From contig JADKAV010000007.1 of the NCBI GenBank assembly GCA_016719135.1, positions 1 to 64,000 on the forward strand: a DNA stretch of 64,000 bases, in the 5' to 3' direction. The stretch's first letter is position 1. Each line of letters begins with the position of its first letter. The position numbers and the translations under genes were made by a program. The notes under the pieces are model-generated. The model saw nothing but the letters and a program-made list of their open reading frames with translations. It did no database searches and was not told the origin of the DNA. The stretch comes from Micrococcales bacterium. GTDB lineage: Bacteria > Actinomycetota > Actinomycetes > S36-B12 > UBA10799. Positions 55,164 to 63,695 of the stretch are shown piece after piece.

Positions 55164-56400
55164 TCTGGGCGCCGAGACCCTGCAACGACTCCACGAAACC
55201 CGCGTAACCGCGGTCGATGTGATGAACCTCGTGCACGGTCGTGGTCCCCTCAGCCACCAGCCCGGCGAGCACGAGTCCGGCCCCTGCCCGCACGTCTGTG
55301 GCCTCCACCGGGGCCCCCGACAGCCGCGGCCGGCCGCGCACCAACGCGTGATGGCCGTCGGTGTGCACGTCGGCTCCGAGTCGCGTCAGTTCGTTCACGA
55401 AGCGGAACCGCGCTTCGAACAGGTTCTCGGTCACCATTGCCGCACCCTCGCCGATCGCGTTGAGAGCGATGAACTGCGGTTGCAGGTCCGTCGCAAAGCC
55501 TGGGTACGGCAGCGTGACGATGTCGACGGCCTTGGGCCGCCGGTCCATCGACACCCGGAAACCCTCTGGGAGGAGCTCGACCATGGCGCCACTGGAGACG
55601 AGTTTGTCCAGCGCGATCTCAAGATGTCTGGAGTTTCCCTGATCGATGGTGATGTCGCCTTGGGTCATCACCGCGGCGACCGCCCAGGTACCTGCGACGA
55701 TCCGGTCCGGCACGGTCCGATGGGTCACCGGTGTGAGGGACTCGACTCCCTCGATCTCCAGCGTCGATGATCCGATCCCATCGATCGTGGCACCCATCTC
55801 GACCAGCATCGTGCAGATATCGATGATCTCCGGCTCGCGCGCGGCGTTGTCGATGACGGTCGTGCCCTTGGCCAGCACCGCGGCCATGAGCAAGTTCTCA
55901 GTGGCACCCACACTCGGGAAGTCCAGCCAGATGGACGCTCCGTGCAGTTGACCGGCCTTGGCGATCAGGAAGCCGTGTTCGCTGCTCACTTCGGCGCCGA
56001 GGCGGGTCAGGCCGTTGACGTGCATGTCCAGGCCGCGCGACCCGATCGCATCGCCCCCGGGCAGCGCGACATCGGCTTGCCCGACGCGGGCCACCAGCGG
56101 GCCGAGCACACAGATCGACGCCCGCATCTGCCGCACGAGGTCGTAATCGGCTTGGTGACCCGGCGCGGCTGGGACGTCGATGACCACAGTCCCCGCCTCG
56201 CGGTCCTGCACCACTTCGCAACCGAGGCGGCGCAGCAGTTCGGCCATGATCGTGACGTCGAGGATGTCGGGCACCTCGGTCAGGGTGGTCGGACCCTGGG
56301 CGAGCAGTGCCGCGGCCATCAACTTCAGGATGCTGTTCTTGGCTCCTGGAACCCTGACCGTGCCGGACAGACGATTGCCACCCACGACCTGAAATGCCAC
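55147..56400 (-). CDS. murA: UDP-N-acetylglucosamine 1-carboxyvinyltransferase (MurA), Cys-to-Asp form
   Basis: It starts peptidoglycan synthesis by adding enolpyruvate to UDP-GlcNAc. Motifs are PGAKNSILK, PGGDAIGSRGLDMH and ATENLLMAA. The residue that is Cys in E. coli (C115) is Asp 117 here, as in mycobacteria, and this form is intrinsically fosfomycin resistant. Length is 417 residues. GTG 56400 starts a product VAFQVVGGNRLSG. No alternative with a better start was seen. Confidence 0.94.
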   Translation of the reverse strand: MAFQVVGGNRLSGTVRVPGAKNSILKLMAAALLAQGPTTLTEVPDILDVTIMAELLRRLGCEVVQDREAGTVVIDVPAAPGHQADYDLVRQMRASICVLGPLVARVGQADVALPGGDAIGSRGLDMHVNGLTRLGAEVSSEHGFLIAKAGQLHGASIWLDFPSVGATENLLMAAVLAKGTTVIDNAAREPEIIDICTMLVEMGATIDGIGSSTLEIEGVESLTPVTHRTVPDRIVAGTWAVAAVMTQGDITIDQGNSRHLEIALDKLVSSGAMVELLPEGFRVSMDRRPKAVDIVTLPYPGFATDLQPQFIALNAIGEGAAMVTENLFEARFRFVNELTRLGADVHTDGHHALVRGRPRLSGAPVEATDVRAGAGLVLAGLVAEGTTTVHEVHHIDRGYAGFVESLQGLGAQISRVD

Positions 56401-56558
56401 CCCCAAAGGATACGTCGGGCTGTCGTGATGGCGTGGCAGAACTGCCCGGTTCACAATTGCCGGCGGACACCGACGGTCGCTGGCACCCGATGGGCAACGC
56501 TGGGGCGCCCCATGGCCAGTCGTCCGGCGAAACTCACGGGCATTGGTAACCTTCCCCA

Positions 56559-57413
56559 ATGCAGGAGTGCCGGCTGGCTGGATCCACCTTCGACATCGCA
56601 GCAGCGGCCGGGTGGTACTCGGCCATCGCTGGATTGCTCGCGGGTTTTGCGTTGTTGGCGATCCTGTTGCCCCTGGACCACGACAGTGCAGCGGAGGGCG
56701 ACGAGGGAATCGGGGCGGCGCAGTCGGTCGTCATCTTCACCTGCGCCTTCTTCTCCCTGCTGATCCTCGGGGTCTCCTACGCCATTCTGTCCGGGCGTAC
56801 TGGAGATGGACCAGAGCGCAGCATCGCGGCTCACGAGCAGCTGCTGAACGGCTCTGCGTTCGGGCTGTCGACACTTCTGTTGCTGTTCGGGCTGCGCTCA
56901 GTGCTGGCCGCCTATGGGCGCAACCGGGCGGTCTTCCTTCCTGCCCGCAGCGTCATGCTGACCATGTCAGCAGTGTTGGGGCCGGTGGTGTCACTGTCAT
57001 TGCAGTTCGCCAACGCGATGGACATCGAGGCGTACCGTGCGTCCGTCTCCCCGGAAACCAATGACTGCACTGTGGGCGGTCTGTCCAGTGGAGTATGGAT
57101 CAATATCGTCATCACTGTCGCCGCACTGCTCGTGATCCTGCTGCTTGCGCTGGTCCGGCACCGACTGCCACGCACCATCAAGGCTTCGGAACTGATCGCG
57201 AAAGGTGTACTGGGATACACGGTCGCGATCGTTGTGTGGACCTCGATGGTCGTTCCCCTGCTCTCCAGGGATGTCGTGGCCGGGGCGGTGTTCGAGCACG
57301 TCACTCTGAGCGCAACCGGGGTAGCCACGATCTTGGTGGCGGCCGCGGCGTGGGCCGCACGCGGGCCGGACGACCTGACCGATGAAGAGGCGACGTCAAC
57401 AGCCACTAGGTGA
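56559..57413 (+). CDS. Hypothetical seven-TM membrane protein
   Basis: About seven hydrophobic segments across 284 residues, no known motif. Cytoplasmic C-terminus is acidic (DDLTDEEATS). It is divergent from murA and convergent with the CPBP protease gene. Function unknown. Confidence 0.6.
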   Translation: MQECRLAGSTFDIAAAAGWYSAIAGLLAGFALLAILLPLDHDSAAEGDEGIGAAQSVVIFTCAFFSLLILGVSYAILSGRTGDGPERSIAAHEQLLNGSAFGLSTLLLLFGLRSVLAAYGRNRAVFLPARSVMLTMSAVLGPVVSLSLQFANAMDIEAYRASVSPETNDCTVGGLSSGVWINIVITVAALLVILLLALVRHRLPRTIKASELIAKGVLGYTVAIVVWTSMVVPLLSRDVVAGAVFEHVTLSATGVATILVAAAAWAARGPDDLTDEEATSTATR

Positions 57414-57424
57414 TCGGTGCCCGT

Positions 57425-58126
57425 TCAGATCCGTCCCGCGCGGCGATGCACCCAGGTGGCTGCGATGAAACCCAGCCCGTTGATCGCCCAGTGCAGAGCC
57501 ATCGGGGTCAACAACGAGTCGGAGTAGATGCGCAGCGCGCAGAAGACCAGCCCGGCGACCGCAGTGCCGGCCACGGTGAAGAGCACCGACTGGATCCGCC
57601 CCCAGATTCCGCCACCGAGCAAGTCACCGACGGCACCGTTGGCGTCGTGCATCACCAGGCTGGGAAGGATGTGCCACAGGCCGAACAGCAGGCTCGACAC
57701 CAGCACCGCCTGCCATATCCCCAGCCACTGATCCAGCAGAGCCAGACCTACACCGCGAAAGGCGAGCTCCTCGAACAGAACAGTGCCAAGCGGCACATTG
57801 ACCAGTGTTTTGTAGAGCAGGGTGCGCGGACCGAGCACCGCGCGGTCGTCGGCGAGAAAACGTCGGGTGAAGCGCATCGAGCCGCCGATGACGTAAACCA
57901 GGGTGACCGCTGCGATGCAGCCCGCGGACCAGATCAGGCCGCGGATCCAACTGCCGGGGCCCAATCCGATGTCCGTGAGACTTACGCCGGCGCGGTACCC
58001 GATCCACACGATCAGCACACTGCCGATCACACCTGTCGGCACGTACCAGCGCTGGGCCACGTACGGCGAGTGGTTCAGGACGTTGACGATGATCAACACC
58101 CCGAGGACAACGAGGTCGAGAGTCAC
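57425..58126 (-). CDS. CPBP-family intramembrane metalloprotease
   Basis: A 233-residue membrane protein with the family motifs FEELAFRG (Glu 119, Glu 120, Arg 124) and FGLWH (His 152), and a late HWAINGLG. It may process or modify membrane proteins or mediate bacteriocin immunity as in related families. It lies just downstream of the Abhydrolase_9 gene, same strand. Confidence 0.85.
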   Translation of the reverse strand: MTLDLVVLGVLIIVNVLNHSPYVAQRWYVPTGVIGSVLIVWIGYRAGVSLTDIGLGPGSWIRGLIWSAGCIAAVTLVYVIGGSMRFTRRFLADDRAVLGPRTLLYKTLVNVPLGTVLFEELAFRGVGLALLDQWLGIWQAVLVSSLLFGLWHILPSLVMHDANGAVGDLLGGGIWGRIQSVLFTVAGTAVAGLVFCALRIYSDSLLTPMALHWAINGLGFIAATWVHRRAGRI

Positions 58127-58130
58127 CGAA

Positions 58131-60173
58131 CTACGCGCTCGGCGCGGTGATGGCTCCGGACAGGTCCGTGACTCCCCACTGGCTCAGCTGCCGCTGCAAA
58201 GCCTCTGTGGCGCGCTGCAGTTGTTCTGCCTGAACACGGTCGGTCGCCCACGTGAGTTCGCGCAGCCGCAGGGCCCGCTCAATGCTCGCCATCGTCTCGC
58301 TGTCGACGGGAAGGTCGAAGGCCAATGAGGTGAAGCGGGCGATACTGGCCCGGTAGTCGTGGCCGCGTGAGACGAAGACACCGGGCACGACGTCGGTGCT
58401 GTTCTTCAGGTCCACCCCGACATTGAGGAAGGTCCCGACCGGCCGCCAGCGCATACCCCGCGGGACTCCTGGTTCACGTGCGTCCCGCAGCCAGGGCGGG
58501 CACTCCACCGCCAGTTCCGGCTCGAACCTCACGATCGGATCTTCGTGATGGCTGACCAGGAAGATGCGGGCAGATTTCTTCACCGACTCCGAAAGCGCCT
58601 CGTACTCCTCGTAGCTGGCAACCTCGACGACACATCCATCCGGGTCGGTCTTCTGCTTGTCCGCCCGCCACCGCTTGGCCCACCCACTGGCGGCGGGGGT
58701 TCCGATGAACAGAGCCCGGTCCACTCCTGCGCGGTCGAAACCGCGCGTGCCCTCGTGCAAGAAGGCATCCTGCATGGTGTGGGCCCCCAGGGACTCCCCG
58801 AACACCAGCAGTTTGGGCCGCCTGTTCTCCGGAATCGCCCGGATCCGCCACGTCAGGGCGTGCAGCATGGCACGGTTCTGCTCACGGCCCATTGCCACGC
58901 GATCCAGCGAGATGAACGACGGACGCAGGGAGTACTGCAGGGCGAAGGTCGCGCAGTCCCCGCCGGTGAGGTACTCCAGCGTCTCCATCATCACGTAATT
59001 GAGATAGCCGGTTCCGGTGGGCGAACAGAAGCACAGGACTTTGCGTTCGAAAGCACCCATATCCTCGAGTTCGCGCATCAGCAGGTCCACCCGTTCGTCG
59101 ACCTGCGTGGCCGTCGCGATCCCCGCGAATGCCCGCACCGGATCCATCGCTGGTTTGCCGGTGACCGCCGTGATCTCCGCGGCGGGCAGGGCCATGTTGA
59201 CGATCCGCCGACCCTCCCGGCTCAACGTGTCAAACGGGATTTGGGACCCCGGCCCGCCGGACACCGTCAGCATCGTGGGCTGTTTGCTGTATGCGGCCTC
59301 GATGGCGGCACCACCTGCATCAGCCTGCCGGTTGACATATTCCAGACCCGCGATCAGGCCGGCTCCCACCATCCCGAGGCTCACGGAATGCCCGAGCCAG
59401 TTGGCGAAGGGACTCATCGACGGTGACGTCCGCTTCACCAGATGCGCGATGCCGTCCGCGGAGACGGATTCGACGAAGGCCGCCCCCTGCAGACCGGCGC
59501 TGACTCCCACCCCGAAGGCCAAAGACCGCGCCAAGGACGGCGACTTCTCGTACTTGTCGGTCTGGCGCTGCTCGTAGGCTGCCGCTTGTGACGACAGGGG
59601 AAGTGGATCCCTGGGGATCGGAAGGACATCGCGGCGCGCATCCCGGCGGTTGCGTGCGGTGAGTCCGATCGCGGTCACCGTGGCCAGCGCGAACGTCCCG
59701 GGGCCGACGACCCGCCGGTAGCTCCAGCCTCGACGGGCCTGCAGGATTTCGGCAGCCCCCAGAACGCTCGAGGCCATCAGCCCGGTCACACCGGTGACCC
59801 CGGTCACCCATCCGGCGCTGCGCAGCGCAGCACGCCTGGCTGGCTCGGACTCCCGGCGCGGTAGCAGTCGGTACACGGCCAAACCTGCGGCCATGGCACC
59901 CGCGTGCGCGACGGCCTGGGTCACCCCAGCGACACCCGGTCGCTGCATCCGCTTATGACCCACCACGGCTGCCGCCAAGCCCTCCACGGCAGACCCTGTC
60001 ACCGCGACGAGACCGTAGTTGATCGCACTGGTCAAGCCGGTGAGGATCGCTTGGTCCCCGACGCTACGTGGCAGCAGGCCGGGCTGATAGGACATCCCGA
60101 TGCTGGCCATGGACGCCATGGTGGCCACGCGGGAAGTGAAGCTGATTTCGGGGACTTCGACCATGTGCGTCAT
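58131..60173 (-). CDS. Membrane-anchored alpha/beta hydrolase (Abhydrolase_9/DUF2305)
   Basis: The 680-residue protein has an N-terminal part with several hydrophobic segments (residues 25-250) and a C-terminal hydrolase domain: nucleophile elbow FGESLGAHT, FSYLMI-like GTGYLNYVMMETLEYL and HHEDPIVRFEPELAV. This layout is Abhydrolase_9 with its N-terminal partner domain, found in mycobacteria and relatives. Start may be ATG 60173 or 60164. Substrate unknown; a lipid or cell-envelope substrate is likely. Confidence 0.8.
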   Translation of the reverse strand: MTHMVEVPEISFTSRVATMASMASIGMSYQPGLLPRSVGDQAILTGLTSAINYGLVAVTGSAVEGLAAAVVGHKRMQRPGVAGVTQAVAHAGAMAAGLAVYRLLPRRESEPARRAALRSAGWVTGVTGVTGLMASSVLGAAEILQARRGWSYRRVVGPGTFALATVTAIGLTARNRRDARRDVLPIPRDPLPLSSQAAAYEQRQTDKYEKSPSLARSLAFGVGVSAGLQGAAFVESVSADGIAHLVKRTSPSMSPFANWLGHSVSLGMVGAGLIAGLEYVNRQADAGGAAIEAAYSKQPTMLTVSGGPGSQIPFDTLSREGRRIVNMALPAAEITAVTGKPAMDPVRAFAGIATATQVDERVDLLMRELEDMGAFERKVLCFCSPTGTGYLNYVMMETLEYLTGGDCATFALQYSLRPSFISLDRVAMGREQNRAMLHALTWRIRAIPENRRPKLLVFGESLGAHTMQDAFLHEGTRGFDRAGVDRALFIGTPAASGWAKRWRADKQKTDPDGCVVEVASYEEYEALSESVKKSARIFLVSHHEDPIVRFEPELAVECPPWLRDAREPGVPRGMRWRPVGTFLNVGVDLKNSTDVVPGVFVSRGHDYRASIARFTSLAFDLPVDSETMASIERALRLRELTWATDRVQAEQLQRATEALQRQLSQWGVTDLSGAITAPSA

Positions 60174-60193
60174 TGTGCCCTAGGGTCGAAACC

Positions 60194-60757
60194 ATGGTGA
60201 ACCTGACGCGGATCTACACACGGACCGGCGACGACGGCTCGACGTCGCTGGGAGACTTCAGCCGGACCAGCAAGACGGATCTGCGTCTGGAGGCCTATGC
60301 CGACGTGGATGAGGCGAACAGTGCGATCGGGGTTGTGCTCGCTGTTGGTGAGCCGGCCCAGGAGATCGTCGCGGTGCTGGGTCGCGTGCAGAACGAACTC
60401 TTCGATGTGGGGGCGGACCTGTGCACGCCGTTGGGCGGTGAAGGCCCGCAACTGCGCGTGAGGCAGGACTACATAGAACGACTCGAGGCCGACTGCGACA
60501 CCTTCAACGCGGACCTTCCCAACCTGCGCTCGTTCATCCTGCCGGGGGGAACCCCTGCTTCGGCGTATCTGCACGTGGCGCGCACCGTGACCCGCCGCGC
60601 CGAGCGGGCGACCTGGGCGGCATTCGCCGAGCACGGCGACACGATGAACCCCCTCACTGCGCAGTACTTGAACCGGTTGTCCGACCTGCTGTTCATCCTC
60701 GGGCGGGTCGCGAACCCTGGCGGCGACGTGCTGTGGGTGCCGGGTGGCGAGCGGTAA
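60194..60757 (+). CDS. Cob(I)alamin adenosyltransferase (PduO type)
   Basis: It makes adenosylcobalamin from cob(I)alamin and ATP. Motifs are TRTGDDGSTSLGD, KTDLRLEAYADVDEANSAIG, FILPGGTPASAYLH and RRAERATW. Length is 187 residues. ATG 60194 is used; the frame is open to 60173. It supplies the coenzyme for acyl-CoA mutases helped by MeaB. Confidence 0.94.
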   Translation: MVNLTRIYTRTGDDGSTSLGDFSRTSKTDLRLEAYADVDEANSAIGVVLAVGEPAQEIVAVLGRVQNELFDVGADLCTPLGGEGPQLRVRQDYIERLEADCDTFNADLPNLRSFILPGGTPASAYLHVARTVTRRAERATWAAFAEHGDTMNPLTAQYLNRLSDLLFILGRVANPGGDVLWVPGGER

Positions 60758-60784
60758 ATCGACCGTCTCCTCCGCCGTCCGCGG

Positions 60785-60844
60785 TTGAGGGCGACGTTGT
60801 TGGGCATTCTCGGTGCGCGAAGTGCCCAACAACGTCGCCCTCAA
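60785..60844. repeat. Palindromic repeat, copy 1 (22-bp perfect arms)
   Basis: TTGAGGGCGACGTTGTTGGG-type left arm (60785-60806) and its exact reverse complement (60823-60844) enclose a 16-base loop. It lies between the adenosyltransferase and the DUF559 gene. The reverse complement of this copy matches copy 2 at 61771-61829, so the two copies are inverted with respect to each other around the DUF559 gene. Confidence 0.85.
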
Positions 60845-60942
60845 GAATCAGGGCGCCGCCTTTCTTTTCCACAGCCCCTACCGGCGTCCACAGATCCTTC
60901 GCCGCCAGTGACGGACCCGCGCAGCGGAACGAACCTTGAACC

Positions 60943-61773
60943 ATGCCTTTCATCGTCAGCCGAGCGGGCGCAGAGGGACTCACATATGAGCAAACCCGCC
61001 GTCGCAGCATGACCACGCCGACCCGGGGCGTTCGTAATCAGCCAGACGAGGACACGTGGAAAGATCAGGTTCGAGCACTGGCTCTGGTTCTACCCGCGGG
61101 CGCCGTCTTCTCTCATGACACCGCCGCTCAGCTGCACAAACTTCCGCTACCCACCCTCGACGGCACACCGCTGGACGTGACGGTGGCTTCCCGCTCCGCC
61201 CGGGGATCTCGGCACGCGGTGCGTTGGCACTACTCCAAACTCCCCCTGCGAACCGCTCACCCGGGTGGGCTGCCGGCGACGGATCTGGCACGCACCTGGT
61301 TGGATCTGGGAAGCCGGCTCACCCTTGAGTGGCAGGTGGCGGTCACTGACGTCGTCCTCCAACGGATTCCCGCCACTGAGTTGCACATCACGGGACATCG
61401 ACGCGGGGCATCGACTCTCGCCGCTGCGCTGAAACTCGCGGACTCGCGCAGTCGATCACCACGCGAATCGCTGCTTCGGGTGAACCTGCTGATTGAAGGA
61501 GCGCCCGCTCCAGTGGTCAACCTCGACATCGTGGAGCAGGGAGTCTGGCTGGCCACCGGGGACCTGGTCTGGCCCGAGTTCCGCTTCATCGTGGAGTACG
61601 ACGGGGCCGACCACGCACCGCTGAAGCAAAGGCACAAGGACGCCAACACACGTGCAGACCTGAGCGCAGCGGGTTGGACCGTGCAGCCGCTGACCGCGAT
61701 CCACTTCCGTCACGTGCAGCGCACCGTCACCATGATCCTCAACCGACTACGGAGCAAGGGCTGGACCGGCTGA
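60943..61773 (+). CDS. DUF559-domain protein (Vsr/PD-(D/E)XK-like, possible endonuclease)
   Basis: A 276-residue protein with an N-terminal helix-turn-helix-like part (GLTYEQTRRRSM), a GAVFSHDTAAQLHKLPLP segment typical of the AbiEi-type family, and a C-terminal DUF559 core (LVWPEFRFIVEYDGADH, then DANTRADLSAAGWTVQPL) with Glu, Asp and Arg of the fold. ATG 60943 is supported by the N-terminal alignment; ATG 61009 would remove part of the HTH. It sits between atpC and pduO, bracketed by palindromic repeats, which suggests it arrived there by insertion. Confidence 0.72.
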   Translation: MPFIVSRAGAEGLTYEQTRRRSMTTPTRGVRNQPDEDTWKDQVRALALVLPAGAVFSHDTAAQLHKLPLPTLDGTPLDVTVASRSARGSRHAVRWHYSKLPLRTAHPGGLPATDLARTWLDLGSRLTLEWQVAVTDVVLQRIPATELHITGHRRGASTLAAALKLADSRSRSPRESLLRVNLLIEGAPAPVVNLDIVEQGVWLATGDLVWPEFRFIVEYDGADHAPLKQRHKDANTRADLSAAGWTVQPLTAIHFRHVQRTVTMILNRLRSKGWTG

Positions 61774-61829
61774 GGGCGACGACGTTGGGCACTTCGAACG
61801 TCCAAAACCCCCAACAACGTCGCCCTGAA
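61771..61829. repeat. Palindromic repeat, copy 2 (imperfect)
   Basis: AGGGCGACGACGTTGGG (61773-61789) pairs with CCCAACAACGTCGCCCT (61810-61826) with two mismatches. Reversed and complemented, copy 1 shares the GGGCGACG, GTTGGGCACTTCG order with this copy. It begins at the DUF559 stop and ends before atpC, so the repeat could also serve as a bidirectional terminator. Confidence 0.75.
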
Positions 61830-61862
61830 TACCGAGGCAGCGCCGAAGCAGCCGAGCCAGGC

Positions 61863-62240
61863 TCAGTGCCGCGGACCGACCGCGACCTGCAGACGCCCTT
61901 CGGCCTTGCGGACCTCAGTCTCCGTGCCCTGTTCGCGAGCCGCGGCCAACTCGTCCTCGGCCTGCCGAACATCGATTTCGGAGGCCAGTTCCACGGTTTC
62001 GGCCAGCAGGATCACGCGGTCGCTGTCCACGGTCACGAAGCCTTCGTGGATGTAGGCGCGCATGTCGTCACCTTGGACCGGGCGGATCAGGATCGGGCCG
62101 TCGGCGAGCATCCCCATCAGCGGTGAGTGCCCGGGCATGATGCCGGTCTCGCCGTCAAGGGTTCGCAGCACGACCAACGAGGCCTCCCCCTCCCACACGT
62201 TGCGCAGGGTGGAGACCAGGGCCACGGACAGGACAGCCAT
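61863..62240 (-). CDS. atpC: ATP synthase F1 epsilon subunit
   Basis: 125-residue epsilon subunit (SVALVSTLRNVWEGEAS start, GETGIMPGHSPLMGML, HEGFVTVDSDRVILLAE), which inhibits hydrolysis and couples the rotor. It follows atpD by two bases and is the last gene of the atp operon here. The C-terminal helices are intact. Confidence 0.95.
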   Translation of the reverse strand: MAVLSVALVSTLRNVWEGEASLVVLRTLDGETGIMPGHSPLMGMLADGPILIRPVQGDDMRAYIHEGFVTVDSDRVILLAETVELASEIDVRQAEDELAAAREQGTETEVRKAEGRLQVAVGPRH

Positions 62241-62242
62241 GA

Positions 62243-63688
62243 CTACTTGGCCAACTTCGCGGCGTTGCGCTCAACGTCCTCGATCCCGCCGCACATGAAG
62301 AATGCCTGCTCGGGGATGTGGTCGTACTCGCCGTCGGTGAGCGCCTTGAAGGAGGCGATGGTCTCCTCGACCGGCACGAACGATCCGGGCTGGCCGGTGA
62401 AGGCCTCGGCCACGAACATGTTCTGGCTGAGGAATCGCTGGATCCGGCGGGCGCGGTTGACGAGGATCTTGTCCTCCTCGGACAGTTCGTCCATACCCAG
62501 AATCGCGATGATGTCCTGCAGATCCTTGTAGCGCTGCAGGATCTCCTTGACGCGTGCGGCCACCGCGTAGTGGTCCTCACCGATGTAGCGCGGGTCCAGA
62601 ATCCGGGAGGTCGAGTCCAGCGGGTCCACCGCGGGGTAGATGCCCAGCTCGGAAATCGGGCGGCTCAACGTTGTGGTCGCGTCGAGGTGCGCGAACGTGG
62701 TCGCCGGCGCCGGGTCGGTCAGGTCGTCCGCGGGCACGTAGATCGCCTGCAGCGAGGTGATCGAGTGCCCACGGGTCGAGGTGATCCGCTCCTGCAGCTG
62801 GCCCATCTCGTCGGCCAGTGTCGGCTGGTATCCCACTGCCGAGGGCATACGTCCCAGCAGCGTGGAGACCTCGGAGCCGGCCTGCGTGAACCGGAAGATG
62901 TTGTCGATGAACAGCAGCACGTCCTGCTTCTGCACATCGCGGAAGTACTCCGCCATCGTCAGAGCCGTCAGGGCGACCCGCAGCCGGGTGCCCGGCGGCT
63001 CGTCCATCTGGCCGAAGACCAGCGCGGTCTTCTCGATGACGCCCGACTCGGTCATCTCCAGGAACAGGTCGTTGCCCTCACGGGTGCGCTCCCCCACACC
63101 GGCGAACACCGACACACCGCTGAAGTTCTCGGCGACGCGGTAGATCATCTCCTGGATGAGCACGGTCTTGCCGACACCGGCACCACCGAACAGGCCGATC
63201 TTGCCGCCCTTGACGTACGGGGTCAGCAGGTCGATGACCTTGATGCCGGTCCAGAAGACCTCGGTCTTGGACTCGAGCTGGTCGAAGCTCGGCGCGGGGG
63301 CGTGGATCCCGCGGCGCTCCTGAATGTCCAGCGAGGACTCCTCGACGTCGAGCGGCTTGCCCAGGGTGTTCCACACGTGGCCGAGGGTCACGTCGCCGAC
63401 GGGCACGGTGATCGCGTCACCGGTGTCGCGAACCTCGGTGCCACGGACCAGGCCGTCGGTCGGCTGCATCGAGATGGCGCGCACGATGTTGTCACCGATG
63501 TGCTGCGCGACCTCGAGGGTCAGGGTCCGGTGCTCGACATCGCCCTCGCCGGCGTCGAACGTGACGTCCACCTTCAGCGCGTTGAAGAGTTCCGGCATCT
63601 GCTCGGACGGGAACTCCACGTCGACGACCGGACCGGTGACCCGGGCCACCCGGCCCACTCCGGTGATCGTGTCTGGTGTCGCAGTCAT
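62243..63688 (-). CDS. atpD: ATP synthase F1 beta subunit
   Basis: The catalytic subunit of 481 residues: P-loop GGAGVGKT, DEPPGTR, LLFIDNIFRFTQAG and SQNMFVAEAFTG. ATG 63688 starts MTATPDTITGVGRV and the frame open to 63736 is not used. It makes ATP with the alpha subunit. Confidence 0.97.
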   Translation of the reverse strand: MTATPDTITGVGRVARVTGPVVDVEFPSEQMPELFNALKVDVTFDAGEGDVEHRTLTLEVAQHIGDNIVRAISMQPTDGLVRGTEVRDTGDAITVPVGDVTLGHVWNTLGKPLDVEESSLDIQERRGIHAPAPSFDQLESKTEVFWTGIKVIDLLTPYVKGGKIGLFGGAGVGKTVLIQEMIYRVAENFSGVSVFAGVGERTREGNDLFLEMTESGVIEKTALVFGQMDEPPGTRLRVALTALTMAEYFRDVQKQDVLLFIDNIFRFTQAGSEVSTLLGRMPSAVGYQPTLADEMGQLQERITSTRGHSITSLQAIYVPADDLTDPAPATTFAHLDATTTLSRPISELGIYPAVDPLDSTSRILDPRYIGEDHYAVAARVKEILQRYKDLQDIIAILGMDELSEEDKILVNRARRIQRFLSQNMFVAEAFTGQPGSFVPVEETIASFKALTDGEYDHIPEQAFFMCGGIEDVERNAAKLAK

Positions 63689-63695
63689 GTGTCTT

